A stretch of 64,000 nucleotides of DNA, from positions 62,001 through 126,000 of the forward strand of contig CAOKLO010000002.1 in the NCBI GenBank assembly GCA_948469375.1. The letters are read 5' to 3'. The DNA comes from an uncultured bacterium. Its GTDB lineage: Bacteria; Bacillota; Clostridia; Oscillospirales; Oscillospiraceae. The notes beneath the pieces are model-generated. The model searched no databases. It had not been told where the DNA came from and worked only from the letters and a program-made list of their open reading frames with translations. Every line of letters starts with the position of its first letter. Position 1 is the stretch's first letter. Positions 36,229 through 44,873 of this stretch are shown piece by piece. The translations under genes and the position numbers were made by a program.

Positions 36229-36636
36229 TAGATAGTGTCGTCAATAAAAATGTGATATAATAGTCCTCAAAAGTAGTAGGAGGGCAGAAAATGGCAGGAG
36301 AACAGCATCGACACAATGTCAGCGACAGGGCATGGGAGAAAATCAGAGCATATACCATTGGCGAAAAGGGGACACGAGGAGGCAACGTCCGTGATCCCCG
36401 GCAGTTTATCAACGGGGTGTTCTGGATTTTGCGCACGGGGGCTCCTTGGCGGAACTTGCCGAAAAAGTATGGAAAATAGAGAACGTACACCGCTGGTTCA
36501 GCCGATGGCGTGACAAGGAAATAAGGATGGCGCGGTATTGCTACGCGCTACGCTAAAAACGTCTCTTCCTTTGCTGCTGCTGTCCAAATCCGCTGTATTG
36601 CGATTTGGATCCTTGTTTATTGACGACACTATCTAG
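36229..36636 (+). mobile_element. Internally deleted IS5-family element with intact ends
   Basis: The ends are inverted copies of TAGATAGTGTCGTCAATAAA (left from 36229, right ending 36635), bounded by CTAG/TA, as expected for an IS5/IS427-type element with a TA-containing target duplication. About 405 bases remain instead of the usual 800 or more. Inside are only the beginning and the end of the transposase. It lies between ribU and the HAD gene and could be mobilised only in trans. Confidence 0.85.
36291..36623 (+). pseudogene. IS5-family transposase remnant
   Basis: The N-terminal DUF4096-type segment starts at 36291 (MAGEQHRHNVSDRAWEKIRA, then NGVFWILRTGAPWRNLPKKYGK) and meets a stop at 36479. 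One base is missing there: in the next frame ENVHRWFSRWRDK, the normal continuation, is readable from 36479. A large deletion follows. The normal C-terminus YAKNVSSFAAAVQIRCIAIW is then read up to the right end. Frameshift plus internal deletion makes it non-functional. Confidence 0.85.
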
Positions 36637-36705
36637 AGCGGTTGTCAATTTTCATCATGTGGTTAGATTTTGGAGCGGAATTTCGGTCAAATTTCACAAA
36701 AAAGA

Positions 36706-36734
36706 TAGACAAGAGCGGATAGATGTGTTAAAAT
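36706..36734 (+). promoter_or_regulatory. Candidate promoter for the HAD-MFS-GDPD genes
   Basis: TAGACA at 36706-36711 and TAAAAT at 36729-36734 with a 17-base spacer, about 60 bases upstream of the HAD start, in an AT-rich stretch just beyond the IS remnant. Confidence 0.6.
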
Positions 36735-36795
36735 AAAGTTCAACTGCAAAACATGAAGAAAATTTTTTCTATTTAGAGATGGTGAGGTGGGGAAG

Positions 36796-37635
36796 ATGGC
36801 CGGCCTGGGGGACAAAGAGCTGTTTCTGCTGGACATGGACGGTACGATCTATCTGGACCGAGACTTGTTCCCCTGGACCATCCCGTTCCTGGAGGCGGTG
36901 AAGAGAAACGGGTGCCAATACCGCTTTCTCACCAACAATTCGTCCAAATCGGGGGAGGACTATATCCGCAAGCTGGCGGGGATGGGCATCGAGGCGGTCC
37001 GGGAGGAGTTCGTCACCTCGGTGGACGCGCTGATCGCCGACCTGTTGTCCCGTCCCCCTCATAAACTGTGCTATGTGTTCGGCACCAAAAGCTTTCGAGG
37101 CCAGCTCCAGGCGGCGGGGATCCCGGTCACGGACCGCAGGGAGGACGGGGTGGACTGCCTGGTCATTGGCTTCGACACCGAGCTGACCTTCCAAAAGCTG
37201 GAGGACGCTTGTATCCTCTTGAACGAAGGAGTGGATTTCATCGCCGCCAACCCGGACTGGGTGTGCCCCACCTGGTATGGGTCCGTGCCTGACTGCGGCA
37301 GTGTGTGCGAGATGCTGTACCGGGCCACCGGGCGGCGGCCCAGGGTCATCGGCAAGCCCCAGCCCTCTATGGCCAGGCTGGCCATGGAGCGGGCGGGCGT
37401 TCCGCCTGAAAAGGCGGTGATGGTGGGGGACAGGCTGTATACCGATATCGCCGCCGGAGTCAACGCCGGGGTGGATACCGCCTTCGTGTTGTCGGGAGAG
37501 GGGACGAGGGCGGATCTGGAGGCCAGCCCGGTGAAGCCTACCTGGGTGTTCGGCAGCGTGGCCGCCCTTCACGAGGCGTGGGAGCGGGAGCGGGCCGGAG
37601 CGGCGCCATCCACAACAAGGGAAAAGAGCGTGTGA
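36796..37635 (+). CDS. HAD-IIA family hydrolase, NagD-like
   Basis: 279-residue phosphatase. Motif I is FLLDMDGTIYLD, motif II is FLTNNSSKSGEDY and the C-terminal motif is GKPQPSMARLAMER with MVGDRLYTDIAAG, the order of the NagD/PNPase-like IIA class. Substrate is probably a small sugar or nucleotide phosphate. ATG 36796 is preferred to GTG 36787 because GAGGTGGGGA precedes it. It is followed 2 bases after its stop by the MFS gene. Confidence 0.87.
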   Translation: MAGLGDKELFLLDMDGTIYLDRDLFPWTIPFLEAVKRNGCQYRFLTNNSSKSGEDYIRKLAGMGIEAVREEFVTSVDALIADLLSRPPHKLCYVFGTKSFRGQLQAAGIPVTDRREDGVDCLVIGFDTELTFQKLEDACILLNEGVDFIAANPDWVCPTWYGSVPDCGSVCEMLYRATGRRPRVIGKPQPSMARLAMERAGVPPEKAVMVGDRLYTDIAAGVNAGVDTAFVLSGEGTRADLEASPVKPTWVFGSVAALHEAWERERAGAAPSTTREKSV

Positions 37636-37637
37636 GT

Positions 37638-38981
37638 ATGAGTGAGCTGAAGCTGAACAACAGGCGGACCATCCTGGTGGGGCTGGCCTTCTTATCCATC
37701 TGCTCCTTCTGGCAGATGTACGACAACCTGGTGCCGCTGATCCTGAAGAACACCTTCCACATGGACGAGTCCCTCACCGGCGCCATCATGGCGGCGGACA
37801 ACATCCTGGCCCTGTTCCTGCTGCCCCTGTTCGGGGGGTTGTCCGACCGCACCGACACCAAGCTGGGCCGCCGCACCCCGTATATCCTGGCGGGCACCGC
37901 CGGGGCGGTGGTGCTGATGAACCTGCTGCCCATGCTGGACAACAGCTATTTCCGGCAGGCCGCCCCCTTCAAACTGGTGAGCTTCGTCATCGTGCTGGGG
38001 CTGCTGCTCATCGCCATGGGCACCTACCGTTCTCCCGCGGTGGCCCTCATGCCCGATGTCACTCCAAAGCCCCTGCGCTCCAAGGGCAATGCCATCATCA
38101 ACCTGATGGGGGCGGTGGGCGGCGTGCTCTATCTGGGCATCAGCGTGCTGCTCTACCCCAGGGAAAAGACCCAGGGACTGGTCCATGTGGACTACCAGCC
38201 GCTGTTTTTCGTGGTGTCCCTGATCATGGTGGTGTCGGTGGCGGTGCTGCTGCTCACCATCCGGGAGCCCAAGCTGGCCCGGGAGAATCAGGCGCTGGAG
38301 AAAAAGCACCCGGAGTGGAACTTGGCCAAGGACGACGGAAGCGGCGGCGAGGTGCTGCCCGGCCCGGTGAAGAAGAGCCTCATCTTCCTGCTGGCCTCCA
38401 TCGCTCTGTGGTATGTGGGCTACAACGGCGTCACCACCTGGTTCTCCACCTATGTCTCCCAGGTGATGGGGGAGGGCATCGGCGGCACCAACACCTGCCT
38501 CATGGTGGCCACCGTGGGCGCCATCGTGTCCTATATCCCCATCGGTGTGGCGGCCTCCCGATTTGGCCGGAAGCGGACCATCCAGGCGGGGGTGATCCTG
38601 TTGGCGGCCTGCTTCGGGGCGGGCTTTCTTTTGACCCGTGGCGCCCACACCATCACCGCCCCCATGTACGCGGTCTTTGCCCTGGTGGGGCTGGCCTGGG
38701 CGGCGATCAACGTCAATTCCCTGCCCATGGTGGTGGAGATGTGCAAGGGGTCCGACGTGGGCAGATTCACCGGCTACTATTACACCGCGTCCATGACGGC
38801 CCAGGTGGTTACCCCGGTGCTGGCGGGGACGCTGATGAAGCAGATCGGCTATCAGATCCTGTTTCCTTACGCTGCGTTTTTCGTAGCCATGAGCTTTGTC
38901 ACCATGCTGTTCGTCCGCCACGGCGACAGTAAGGCGGAGGCCAGGACGGGCTTGGATGCTTTTGAGGACATGGACGATTGA
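37638..38981 (+). CDS. MFS transporter, SLC45/sugar-type
   Basis: 447 residues with 12 predicted membrane helices. The first loop signature GGLSDRTDTKLGRRTPYIL is the major facilitator A-motif in the form seen in SLC45-like sugar/H+ symporters and GPH-like carriers. A hydrophilic central loop separates the two six-helix halves. I set the start at ATG 37638 (MSELKLNNRRT), just after the HAD gene; the 20 upstream codons overlap the HAD reading frame. The transported compound is unknown; GDPD and HAD neighbours hint at phosphodiester or polyol-derived compounds. Confidence 0.82.
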   Translation: MSELKLNNRRTILVGLAFLSICSFWQMYDNLVPLILKNTFHMDESLTGAIMAADNILALFLLPLFGGLSDRTDTKLGRRTPYILAGTAGAVVLMNLLPMLDNSYFRQAAPFKLVSFVIVLGLLLIAMGTYRSPAVALMPDVTPKPLRSKGNAIINLMGAVGGVLYLGISVLLYPREKTQGLVHVDYQPLFFVVSLIMVVSVAVLLLTIREPKLARENQALEKKHPEWNLAKDDGSGGEVLPGPVKKSLIFLLASIALWYVGYNGVTTWFSTYVSQVMGEGIGGTNTCLMVATVGAIVSYIPIGVAASRFGRKRTIQAGVILLAACFGAGFLLTRGAHTITAPMYAVFALVGLAWAAINVNSLPMVVEMCKGSDVGRFTGYYYTASMTAQVVTPVLAGTLMKQIGYQILFPYAAFFVAMSFVTMLFVRHGDSKAEARTGLDAFEDMDD

Positions 38982-38993
38982 GGAGATGACACG

Positions 38994-39821
38994 ATGAAGA
39001 CCCTTACAAAGGCGGTACTGGGCTGCGCGGGCGTGCTGGGGGCCTGGAGCCTGCTGCTGAGGCCCCGTCAAGGCCAGCCGGGCTGGGAGGAGCTGGAGGG
39101 GGTCCGCTTTGCCCACCGGGGCCTCCACGACCCCGGCCTGGGCATCCCGGAGAACTCCATGGCGGCCTTCCGCCGGGCGGTGGAGCACGGCTTCGGCGCG
39201 GAGCTGGATGTACATTTGATGGCGGACGGCGGTCTGGCGGTGGTCCACGACAGCGACCTCACTCGGGTGTGCGGCAAAAAGGTGTACATAGAGGACCTGA
39301 CCGCCGCCGAGCTGGCGGATTGCCCGCTGATGGGGACAGGGGAGACCATCCCCTTGTTCCGGGAGGTGCTGGAGCTGTTCGAAGGGAAAACGCCTCTGGT
39401 CGTCGAGCTGAAGGTGGAGCGGGGCAATGCCCATGCCCTCACCGACGCGGTCATGGCGGCGCTGGAGGGCTGGAACGGGGCCTATTGCGTGGAGTCCTTC
39501 CATCCGGCGGTGCTGTTGCGGCTCAAGCAGCGGTATCCCCAGGTCCTCCGGGGCCAGCTGAGCCAAAACTTTCTCCGGGACAGCGAGGTGGGGAACTTAT
39601 CCCTTCCGGCCCGGTTTCTGCTGACCAATCTGCTCACCACCGGCTTTGCCCGGCCGGACTTCATCGCCTACAACTGGAAGGACCGGGGGAATGTGAGCCT
39701 GCGGTGGATGAAGCGGCTGTATCATGTCCACGAAGTGAGCTGGACCGTCCGGGACCGGGAGACTATGAAGGCCCTGGACAGGGAGGGAGCCACCTCCATC
39801 TTCGAGGGATTCGTGCCCTGA
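38994..39821 (+). CDS. Glycerophosphodiester phosphodiesterase
   Basis: GDPD-family TIM-barrel enzyme of 275 residues. The catalytic motif is RFAHRGLHDPG with PENSMAAFRRAVEHG and AELDVHLMADGGLAVVHDSDLTR, which hold the His pair and the Glu/Asp metal ligands. A hydrophobic N-terminus (LTKAVLGCAGVLGAWSLLL) can act as a membrane anchor or uncleaved signal. It would release glycerol-3-phosphate from deacylated lipids or teichoic material. It is 12 bases after the MFS carrier, so the two are probably co-transcribed. Confidence 0.88.
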   Translation: MKTLTKAVLGCAGVLGAWSLLLRPRQGQPGWEELEGVRFAHRGLHDPGLGIPENSMAAFRRAVEHGFGAELDVHLMADGGLAVVHDSDLTRVCGKKVYIEDLTAAELADCPLMGTGETIPLFREVLELFEGKTPLVVELKVERGNAHALTDAVMAALEGWNGAYCVESFHPAVLLRLKQRYPQVLRGQLSQNFLRDSEVGNLSLPARFLLTNLLTTGFARPDFIAYNWKDRGNVSLRWMKRLYHVHEVSWTVRDRETMKALDREGATSIFEGFVP

Positions 39822-39873
39822 TCTTGGGCGTTGTGCACAAGAAATAGATGGAAATCCTAGGCAATTTTACAGC

Positions 39874-39902
39874 TTGCAATAATGAAGTGTTTGAGCTATT
39901 CT
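39874..39902 (+). promoter_or_regulatory. Candidate promoter of fba
   Basis: TTGCAA at 39874-39879 and TATTCT at 39897-39902 with a 17-base spacer, followed by an AT-rich tract and a 140-base leader that has no recognised riboswitch. Confidence 0.55.
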
Positions 39903-40046
39903 TAAATTAAATAAATTAAATAATTAAATGACCGGAACGGATCGTGACCCGTTCCGCCGCCGGCAGGGCGGCAGAGCATGTTCGGTACAACTGCTGGAGA
40001 TAGGGCCGGCCTACTGGTCCGATAGAAGAGAAAGGAAGGATGATCC

Positions 40047-41204
40047 ATGCCACTCGTCCCAATGAAAGCCATCTTAGACGCCACCGAGAAGTACAACTAC
40101 GCCCAGGGCGCGTTCAACGTGAACGCCGTGTGTCAGGCCAAAGCGGTGATTGAGGTCCACGAGATGTTCCGTTCTGCGGCCATTTTGCAAGGCGCGGACC
40201 TGGCCAACGCCTTTATGGGCGGCCGCACCGACTTTGCCCAGGGCACCCTGGAGGACAAGAAGAAGGGCGCTTTGAACATCGCCAACGCAGTGAAGAAGTA
40301 TGCCGAGCACAGCCCTGTCCCGGTGGCCCTCCATCTGGACCACGGCAAGAATCTGGAGTCCTGCGTGGCCGCCATCGCCGGGGGGTACACCTCCGTCATG
40401 ATCGACGGCTCCTCGCTGCCTTTTGAGGAGAACGTGGAGCTCACCCGGGAAGTCGTCAAATACGCCCATGAGCGGGGCGTCACTGTGGAGGGTGAGCTGG
40501 GCGTGCTGGCGGGCGTGGAGGACCATGTGTTCGCCGCCAGCTCCACCTACACCAACCCCATGGACGCGGTGAAGTTTTTCCGTCAGACCGGGGTGGACGC
40601 CCTGGCCATCAGCTACGGCACCAAGCACGGGGCCAACAAGGGCAAGGACACGGTGATCCGCAAGGAGATTGCCATCGCCACCAAGGAGTGCATGATGCAC
40701 GAGGGCATCGAGGGCACCCTGGTGAGCCACGGCTCGTCCACCGTGCCCCAGTACATCGTCGGCGAGATCAACGGCCTGGGCGGCGACATCCACGACGCCT
40801 ACGGCATCAAGAAGGAACAGCTCAAAGAGGTGTCCAAGCTGGGCATCCGCAAGATCAACGTGGATACCGACATCCGCCTGGCCGTCACCCGCAACCTGCG
40901 GGAGTTGTTCCGGGACTGCGCCGCTTTGCGGGACAGCGCCTCCATCGGCCCCATCTACAAGTTGCTGGTGGACAACCCCTCCGCTTTTGACCCCCGGGTG
41001 TTCCTGCCCCCCATCATGGACACGGTGATGTATGGCAACGTGCCCGACGAGGATGTGGCCCGGGTGGTGGACTGCATCGAGCGCGGTGTGCACGAGGTAG
41101 TGGGCACCCTGATCGTGGAGTTCGATTCCGTGGGCAAGGCGCCGCTGATCGAGAGCGTGAGCCTGGACGAGATGGCGGAGCGCTACCGCGCCAAAGGTAT
41201 TTGA
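40047..41204 (+). CDS. fba: Class II fructose-bisphosphate aldolase family protein
   Basis: Zinc-dependent aldolase, 385 residues, longer than the common 285-360. Metal and substrate motifs are ALHLDHGK, GYTSVMIDGSSLPFEEN, EGELGVLAGVED, ISYGTKHGANKGK, LVSHGSSTVP and IRKINVDTDIRLA. The usual HGGSG phosphate loop is replaced by HGSST and is followed by an insert (EINGLGGDIHDAYGIKKEQL). The RBS GGAAGGATGATCC lies before the ATG. It begins a run with PPi-PFK and a TIM paralogue, so fructose-1,6-bisphosphate is the first guess, but other ketose bisphosphates are possible. Confidence 0.88.
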   Translation: MPLVPMKAILDATEKYNYAQGAFNVNAVCQAKAVIEVHEMFRSAAILQGADLANAFMGGRTDFAQGTLEDKKKGALNIANAVKKYAEHSPVPVALHLDHGKNLESCVAAIAGGYTSVMIDGSSLPFEENVELTREVVKYAHERGVTVEGELGVLAGVEDHVFAASSTYTNPMDAVKFFRQTGVDALAISYGTKHGANKGKDTVIRKEIAIATKECMMHEGIEGTLVSHGSSTVPQYIVGEINGLGGDIHDAYGIKKEQLKEVSKLGIRKINVDTDIRLAVTRNLRELFRDCAALRDSASIGPIYKLLVDNPSAFDPRVFLPPIMDTVMYGNVPDEDVARVVDCIERGVHEVVGTLIVEFDSVGKAPLIESVSLDEMAERYRAKGI

Positions 41205-41206
41205 AT

Positions 41207-42367
41207 ATGGGCAAAAACATCTTAGTGGCCCACGGCGGGGGCCCCACTGCCGTCATCAACTGCTCCCTCCAGGGGGTGGTGGAGGGAGCTCGGGTGTCCG
41301 GTCAGGTGGACAAGATCTACGCAGCCCGGTTCGGCGCGGAGGGCATCCTGGCGGGGGACCTGATTGACCTCACCGACGTACCCGCCGCCACCATTTCCAA
41401 GCTGGCCCACACCCCCGCCTCCGCCATCGGCTCCTGCCGAAGAAAGCTCACCGACGCGGACTATCCCACCGTGCTGGAGACGCTGAAAAAATTTGAGATC
41501 GACTGCTTCTTCTACAACGGCGGCAACGACTCCATGGACACCTGCAATAAGGTGAACGAGCTGGCCAAGCAGGAAGGGTTGGACGTCCGGGTCATCGGCA
41601 TCCCCAAAACTATGGACAACGATCTGGACCTCACCGACCACTGCCCCGGCTTCGGCTCCGCCGCCCGGTACGCCGCGTTGAGCGCCGCCGAGCTGGCCTT
41701 GGACGCTTCCGGCCTTCCCATCCACGTGGTGGTGCTGGAGCTAATGGGCCGCAACGCGGGTTGGGTCACCGCCGCCTCCGCCCTGGCCGGGCGGCTGACG
41801 GACTGCCAGGTGCTGACCTATCTGCCGGAGGTGCCGGTGGATGAGGACAAAATGCTGGCAGACATCGAAAAAGCCTATGCCAAGGGCCGCGGCCTGCTGG
41901 TCACCGTCAGCGAGGGCATCTGCGGCCTGGACGGCAAGCCCCTGGCGGACACCGGAATCGTGGACGGCTTTGGCCACACCGTGCCCGGCGGCGCCGCCCA
42001 GCACATCACGGACCAGATTATTCAAAAGCTGGGCCTCAAGTCCCGGGCGGAGAAGCCGGGGCTCCTGGGCCGGGCCAGCATCCCCTACGTGTCCTCCACC
42101 GACCGGGAGGAGGCCTACGCCGTGGGCAAATTCGCGGTGGAGTCCGCCCTGAAGGGGGAGAGCGGCTTCATGGTGGCCATCGACGCGGTGCGGACGCCGA
42201 AGTATTCCAGCAGCCTGTCCCTGGTCCCCCTGGCCAAGGTGGCCAACGTGGAGAAGAAATTCCCTCTGGAGTGGATCGTAGGCGGCAGCCAGATCGCGGA
42301 CGCTTTCTTCGACTACGCCATGCCCCTGATGGGGGAGGCTTTTCCGGAATACGCCCTGCTGCGGTGA
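41207..42367 (+). CDS. pfp: Phosphofructokinase, pyrophosphate-type
   Basis: 386 residues. HGGGPTAVIN is the N-terminal phosphate loop. The discriminating positions read FYNGGNDSMD and IPKTMDNDLDLTDHCPGFGSA, that is PKTMDND as in PPi-dependent enzymes and not PGTIDND of ATP-PFK, and an ELMGRNAGW segment follows. The ATG is 2 bases after the aldolase stop with AAAGG as RBS. PPi dependence is inferred from these motifs. Confidence 0.88.
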   Translation: MGKNILVAHGGGPTAVINCSLQGVVEGARVSGQVDKIYAARFGAEGILAGDLIDLTDVPAATISKLAHTPASAIGSCRRKLTDADYPTVLETLKKFEIDCFFYNGGNDSMDTCNKVNELAKQEGLDVRVIGIPKTMDNDLDLTDHCPGFGSAARYAALSAAELALDASGLPIHVVVLELMGRNAGWVTAASALAGRLTDCQVLTYLPEVPVDEDKMLADIEKAYAKGRGLLVTVSEGICGLDGKPLADTGIVDGFGHTVPGGAAQHITDQIIQKLGLKSRAEKPGLLGRASIPYVSSTDREEAYAVGKFAVESALKGESGFMVAIDAVRTPKYSSSLSLVPLAKVANVEKKFPLEWIVGGSQIADAFFDYAMPLMGEAFPEYALLR

Positions 42368-42368
42368 C

Positions 42369-42426
42369 CTACTTTTTCTTGAAAGAAAAAGTAGGCAAAA
42401 AGAACTTTAATTCGCTGACGAAGCGC
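42369..42426. repeat. AT-rich dispersed repeat, copy B
   Basis: CTACTTTTTCTTGAAAGAAA, then AAGTAGGCAAAAAGAACTTT and AAGCGCGG, in the same order as copy A and as the complement of copy C. It sits between pfp and the isomerase gene. The inner CTACTTTTTC/GAAAAAGTAG arms form a 10-base hairpin. Confidence 0.65.
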
Positions 42427-42487
42427 GGGCAGGAACTGTCATGTTTCTGCCCGGCAGCGGAACAGGCGAATTGAAATGAGGGATATA

Positions 42488-43324
42488 ATGAAACACATTT
42501 ATCTGAATTTGAAGCGGTTCGACGTGCCGGTGGAGTTGGGCGGGGTGAACCGGCTGGCCCCGGTGAAGGACTGGGGCGCGGCGGTGGTGAGCGGCACCCA
42601 GGAGGCCCTGCGCAGGTACGACCCGTCCAAGGTGGAGTTCGTGCAGTACCTGCCTGAGGCCCATCTGCTGGGGGCGGTGGGCGCGCTGACGGAAAACAGC
42701 CCGGTGAAGCTGGGCAGTCAGGGCGTGTACCGGATGAACACGGCGGTGGGAGGCAACTTCGGGGCTTTTACCACCAACCGGCCCGCCTCCATCGTGAAGG
42801 CCATGGGCTGTGCCTCCACCCTCATCGGCCACTGCGAGGAGCGCAGCGACAAGAAGGGCATCCTGGCAGAGGCCGGGGTGGCGGATATGTCCGCCGTGAA
42901 TCGTCTGCTGAACCAGGAGATCCGCTGCGCCCAGGAGGCGGGGCTGACGGTGCTGTACTGCATTGGCGAGACCTCAGAGGAACAGGCGGAATGGGAAAAG
43001 GTCTTAGGGGAGCAGCTGGACGCGGGCCTGGAGGGCGTGGACAAGTCCAAGGTGACGATCGGCTACGAGCCGGTGTGGTCCATCGGCCCCGGCAAGACCC
43101 CGGCGGGGAAGGAGTACATCACCAAGATCGCCCGGTTCGTGAAGGAGCGCACCGGGGGGATGGACGTGGTGTACGGCGGAGGGCTGAAGGCGGACAACGC
43201 CGCCATGCTGGCCTCCATCGAAGAGATCGACGGCGGGCTGATCGCCCTGACCCGGTTCCAAGGGGAGATCGGCTTCTACCCCGAGGAATATCTGGAGATC
43301 ATCCGCCTCTACCTGGGCGAATAA
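42488..43324 (+). CDS. Divergent triose-phosphate isomerase family protein
   Basis: 278 residues, about 25 longer than ordinary TIM. Family residues are kept but in altered context: NLKRF (N7, K9) in place of NWKMN, IGHCEER (H115) in place of IGHSERR, YEPVWSIGPGK (E194) for the base, and VYGGGLKADN for the phosphate loop. The extra residues lie between the first strand and the catalytic histidine. I set ATG 42488, which has GAGGG 6 bases upstream. Its neighbour encodes a LarA-like protein 12 bases on. It could be a specialised isomerase, for instance of a tetrose or other sugar phosphate, and not the housekeeping enzyme. Confidence 0.82.
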   Translation: MKHIYLNLKRFDVPVELGGVNRLAPVKDWGAAVVSGTQEALRRYDPSKVEFVQYLPEAHLLGAVGALTENSPVKLGSQGVYRMNTAVGGNFGAFTTNRPASIVKAMGCASTLIGHCEERSDKKGILAEAGVADMSAVNRLLNQEIRCAQEAGLTVLYCIGETSEEQAEWEKVLGEQLDAGLEGVDKSKVTIGYEPVWSIGPGKTPAGKEYITKIARFVKERTGGMDVVYGGGLKADNAAMLASIEEIDGGLIALTRFQGEIGFYPEEYLEIIRLYLGE

Positions 43325-43336
43325 GGGAGGAACACG

Positions 43337-44821
43337 ATGAAACTTGAATTTGAATACGGCCACGGCCTGATGGCCGCCGACCTGCCTGACAATACCGACG
43401 TGTTCATCCCTGGCGAGACGGTGGCGGACCCGCCCTGCCTGCCCCAGGACTGGGACAGCCTGTACAGCGCCACCTTGGAGTCCATCCGCAATCCCATCGG
43501 GATGCCGGCGCTGAAGGAGCTGGCCGGACCCGGCAAGACCGTGGTTTTCGTCATCCCCGACATCGTCAAGGGCGGCTGTCAGCCCACCGCTCACCGGAAG
43601 GTGTCCATCCGGGCCTGCCTGGACGAGCTGTACGCCGCCGGCGTGGACAAGAAGGACATCCTGCTGCTGTTCTCCAACGGCCTGCATCCCCGGGCCACGG
43701 TGGGGGAGATGAAGCAGATCCTGGGCGAGGAGCTGTTCCACGAGTTCTACTGGACGGGCCAGATCACCAGCCACGACAGTGAGGACTATGACCATATGGT
43801 GGACCTGGGGACCACGGACCGGGGGGACCCGGTGCTGATGAACAAGTACGTGTTCGACTGCGATATCCCCATCCTGATCGGCCACACCCAGGGCAACCCC
43901 TACGGGGGCTACTCCGGGGGCTACAAGCACTGCGCCACTGGGATCACCCACTGGCGGTCCATCGCCAGCCACCATGTCCCCAAGGTGATGCACCGGAAGG
44001 ACTTCACCCCGGTGTCCGGCAAGAGCCTGATGCGGACGAAGTTCGACGAGATCGGCATGTGGATGGAGGAGAAGATGGGGCACCCCTTCTTCTGCTGTGA
44101 CGCGGTGCTGGACACCTATTCCCGGCAGATCGCCATCTTCTCCGGGTACGCCAAGGAGATGATGCCCGTTTCCTGGGAGGTGGCCGACAAGCGGACCTAC
44201 GTGCCTTGGGCAGAGAAGAAGTACGACGTGATGGTGTTCGGAATGCCCCAGGCTTTCCACTACGGGGACGGCATGGGCACCAACCCCATCCAGATGATGC
44301 AGGCACTGAGCGCCCAGGTGATCCGCCACAAGCGGGTGATGAAGGACAACTGCGTGATTATCTGCTCGTCGATCTGCAACGGGTACTTCCACGATGAGCG
44401 CTGGCCCTACCTGCGGGAGCTGTACGAGCTGTTCCAGCACGATCATATGAATGTGCTGCCCGACATGGACCGGTACGGGGAGTACTTCGCCACCAATGAG
44501 GAGTACATCCGCAAGTACCGCTTCTGCAACGCCTTCCACCCCTTCCACGGGTTCTCCATGATGAGCTGCGGGCACATCGCGGAGATGAACACCAGCGCGA
44601 TCTACATCGTGGGGGCCCAGGAGCCGGGGATCGCCCGTGGGATGGGGCTCAAGACCCGGGCCACCTTCGAGGAGGCGCTGGAGGACGCGAAGCGCAAGTT
44701 CGTGGGACCGGAGCCCAACATCCTGGCTCTCCCCAAGACCTTCAAGGTGGGCGCCGTCCACCTGTGCATGAAGGATGAGCCCTACGACGGCACCAGTGGG
44801 TGTTGTAGCTGCGGCTGTTGA
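43337..44821 (+). CDS. LarA-like (DUF2088) nickel-pincer racemase-family protein
   Basis: 494 residues. The N-terminal DUF2088 domain shows VVFVIPDIVKGGCQPTAHRK, SNGLHPRATVGEM, ITSHDSEDYDHM and a YGGYSGGYKHCATGI loop, matching the His/Lys positions of lactate racemase LarA though with altered flanks. The C-terminal half keeps HPFFCCDAVLD and a final CCSCGC cysteine cluster that LarA lacks. LarA homologues epimerise 2-hydroxy acids using a nickel pincer nucleotide; the cofactor genes larB/C/E are not in this window. It is coupled with the TIM paralogue upstream. The substrate is unknown. Confidence 0.8.
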   Translation: MKLEFEYGHGLMAADLPDNTDVFIPGETVADPPCLPQDWDSLYSATLESIRNPIGMPALKELAGPGKTVVFVIPDIVKGGCQPTAHRKVSIRACLDELYAAGVDKKDILLLFSNGLHPRATVGEMKQILGEELFHEFYWTGQITSHDSEDYDHMVDLGTTDRGDPVLMNKYVFDCDIPILIGHTQGNPYGGYSGGYKHCATGITHWRSIASHHVPKVMHRKDFTPVSGKSLMRTKFDEIGMWMEEKMGHPFFCCDAVLDTYSRQIAIFSGYAKEMMPVSWEVADKRTYVPWAEKKYDVMVFGMPQAFHYGDGMGTNPIQMMQALSAQVIRHKRVMKDNCVIICSSICNGYFHDERWPYLRELYELFQHDHMNVLPDMDRYGEYFATNEEYIRKYRFCNAFHPFHGFSMMSCGHIAEMNTSAIYIVGAQEPGIARGMGLKTRATFEEALEDAKRKFVGPEPNILALPKTFKVGAVHLCMKDEPYDGTSGCCSCGC

Positions 44822-44873
44822 GCATGAAACACCGTACCGGCAAGTACGAGAAAAGAGTAAAGGAAGGTGTCGT

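Noticed and set aside
37692..39566. 624-codon open frame on the minus strand
   Set aside because: Antisense of the MFS and GDPD genes, no start signals, no family features.
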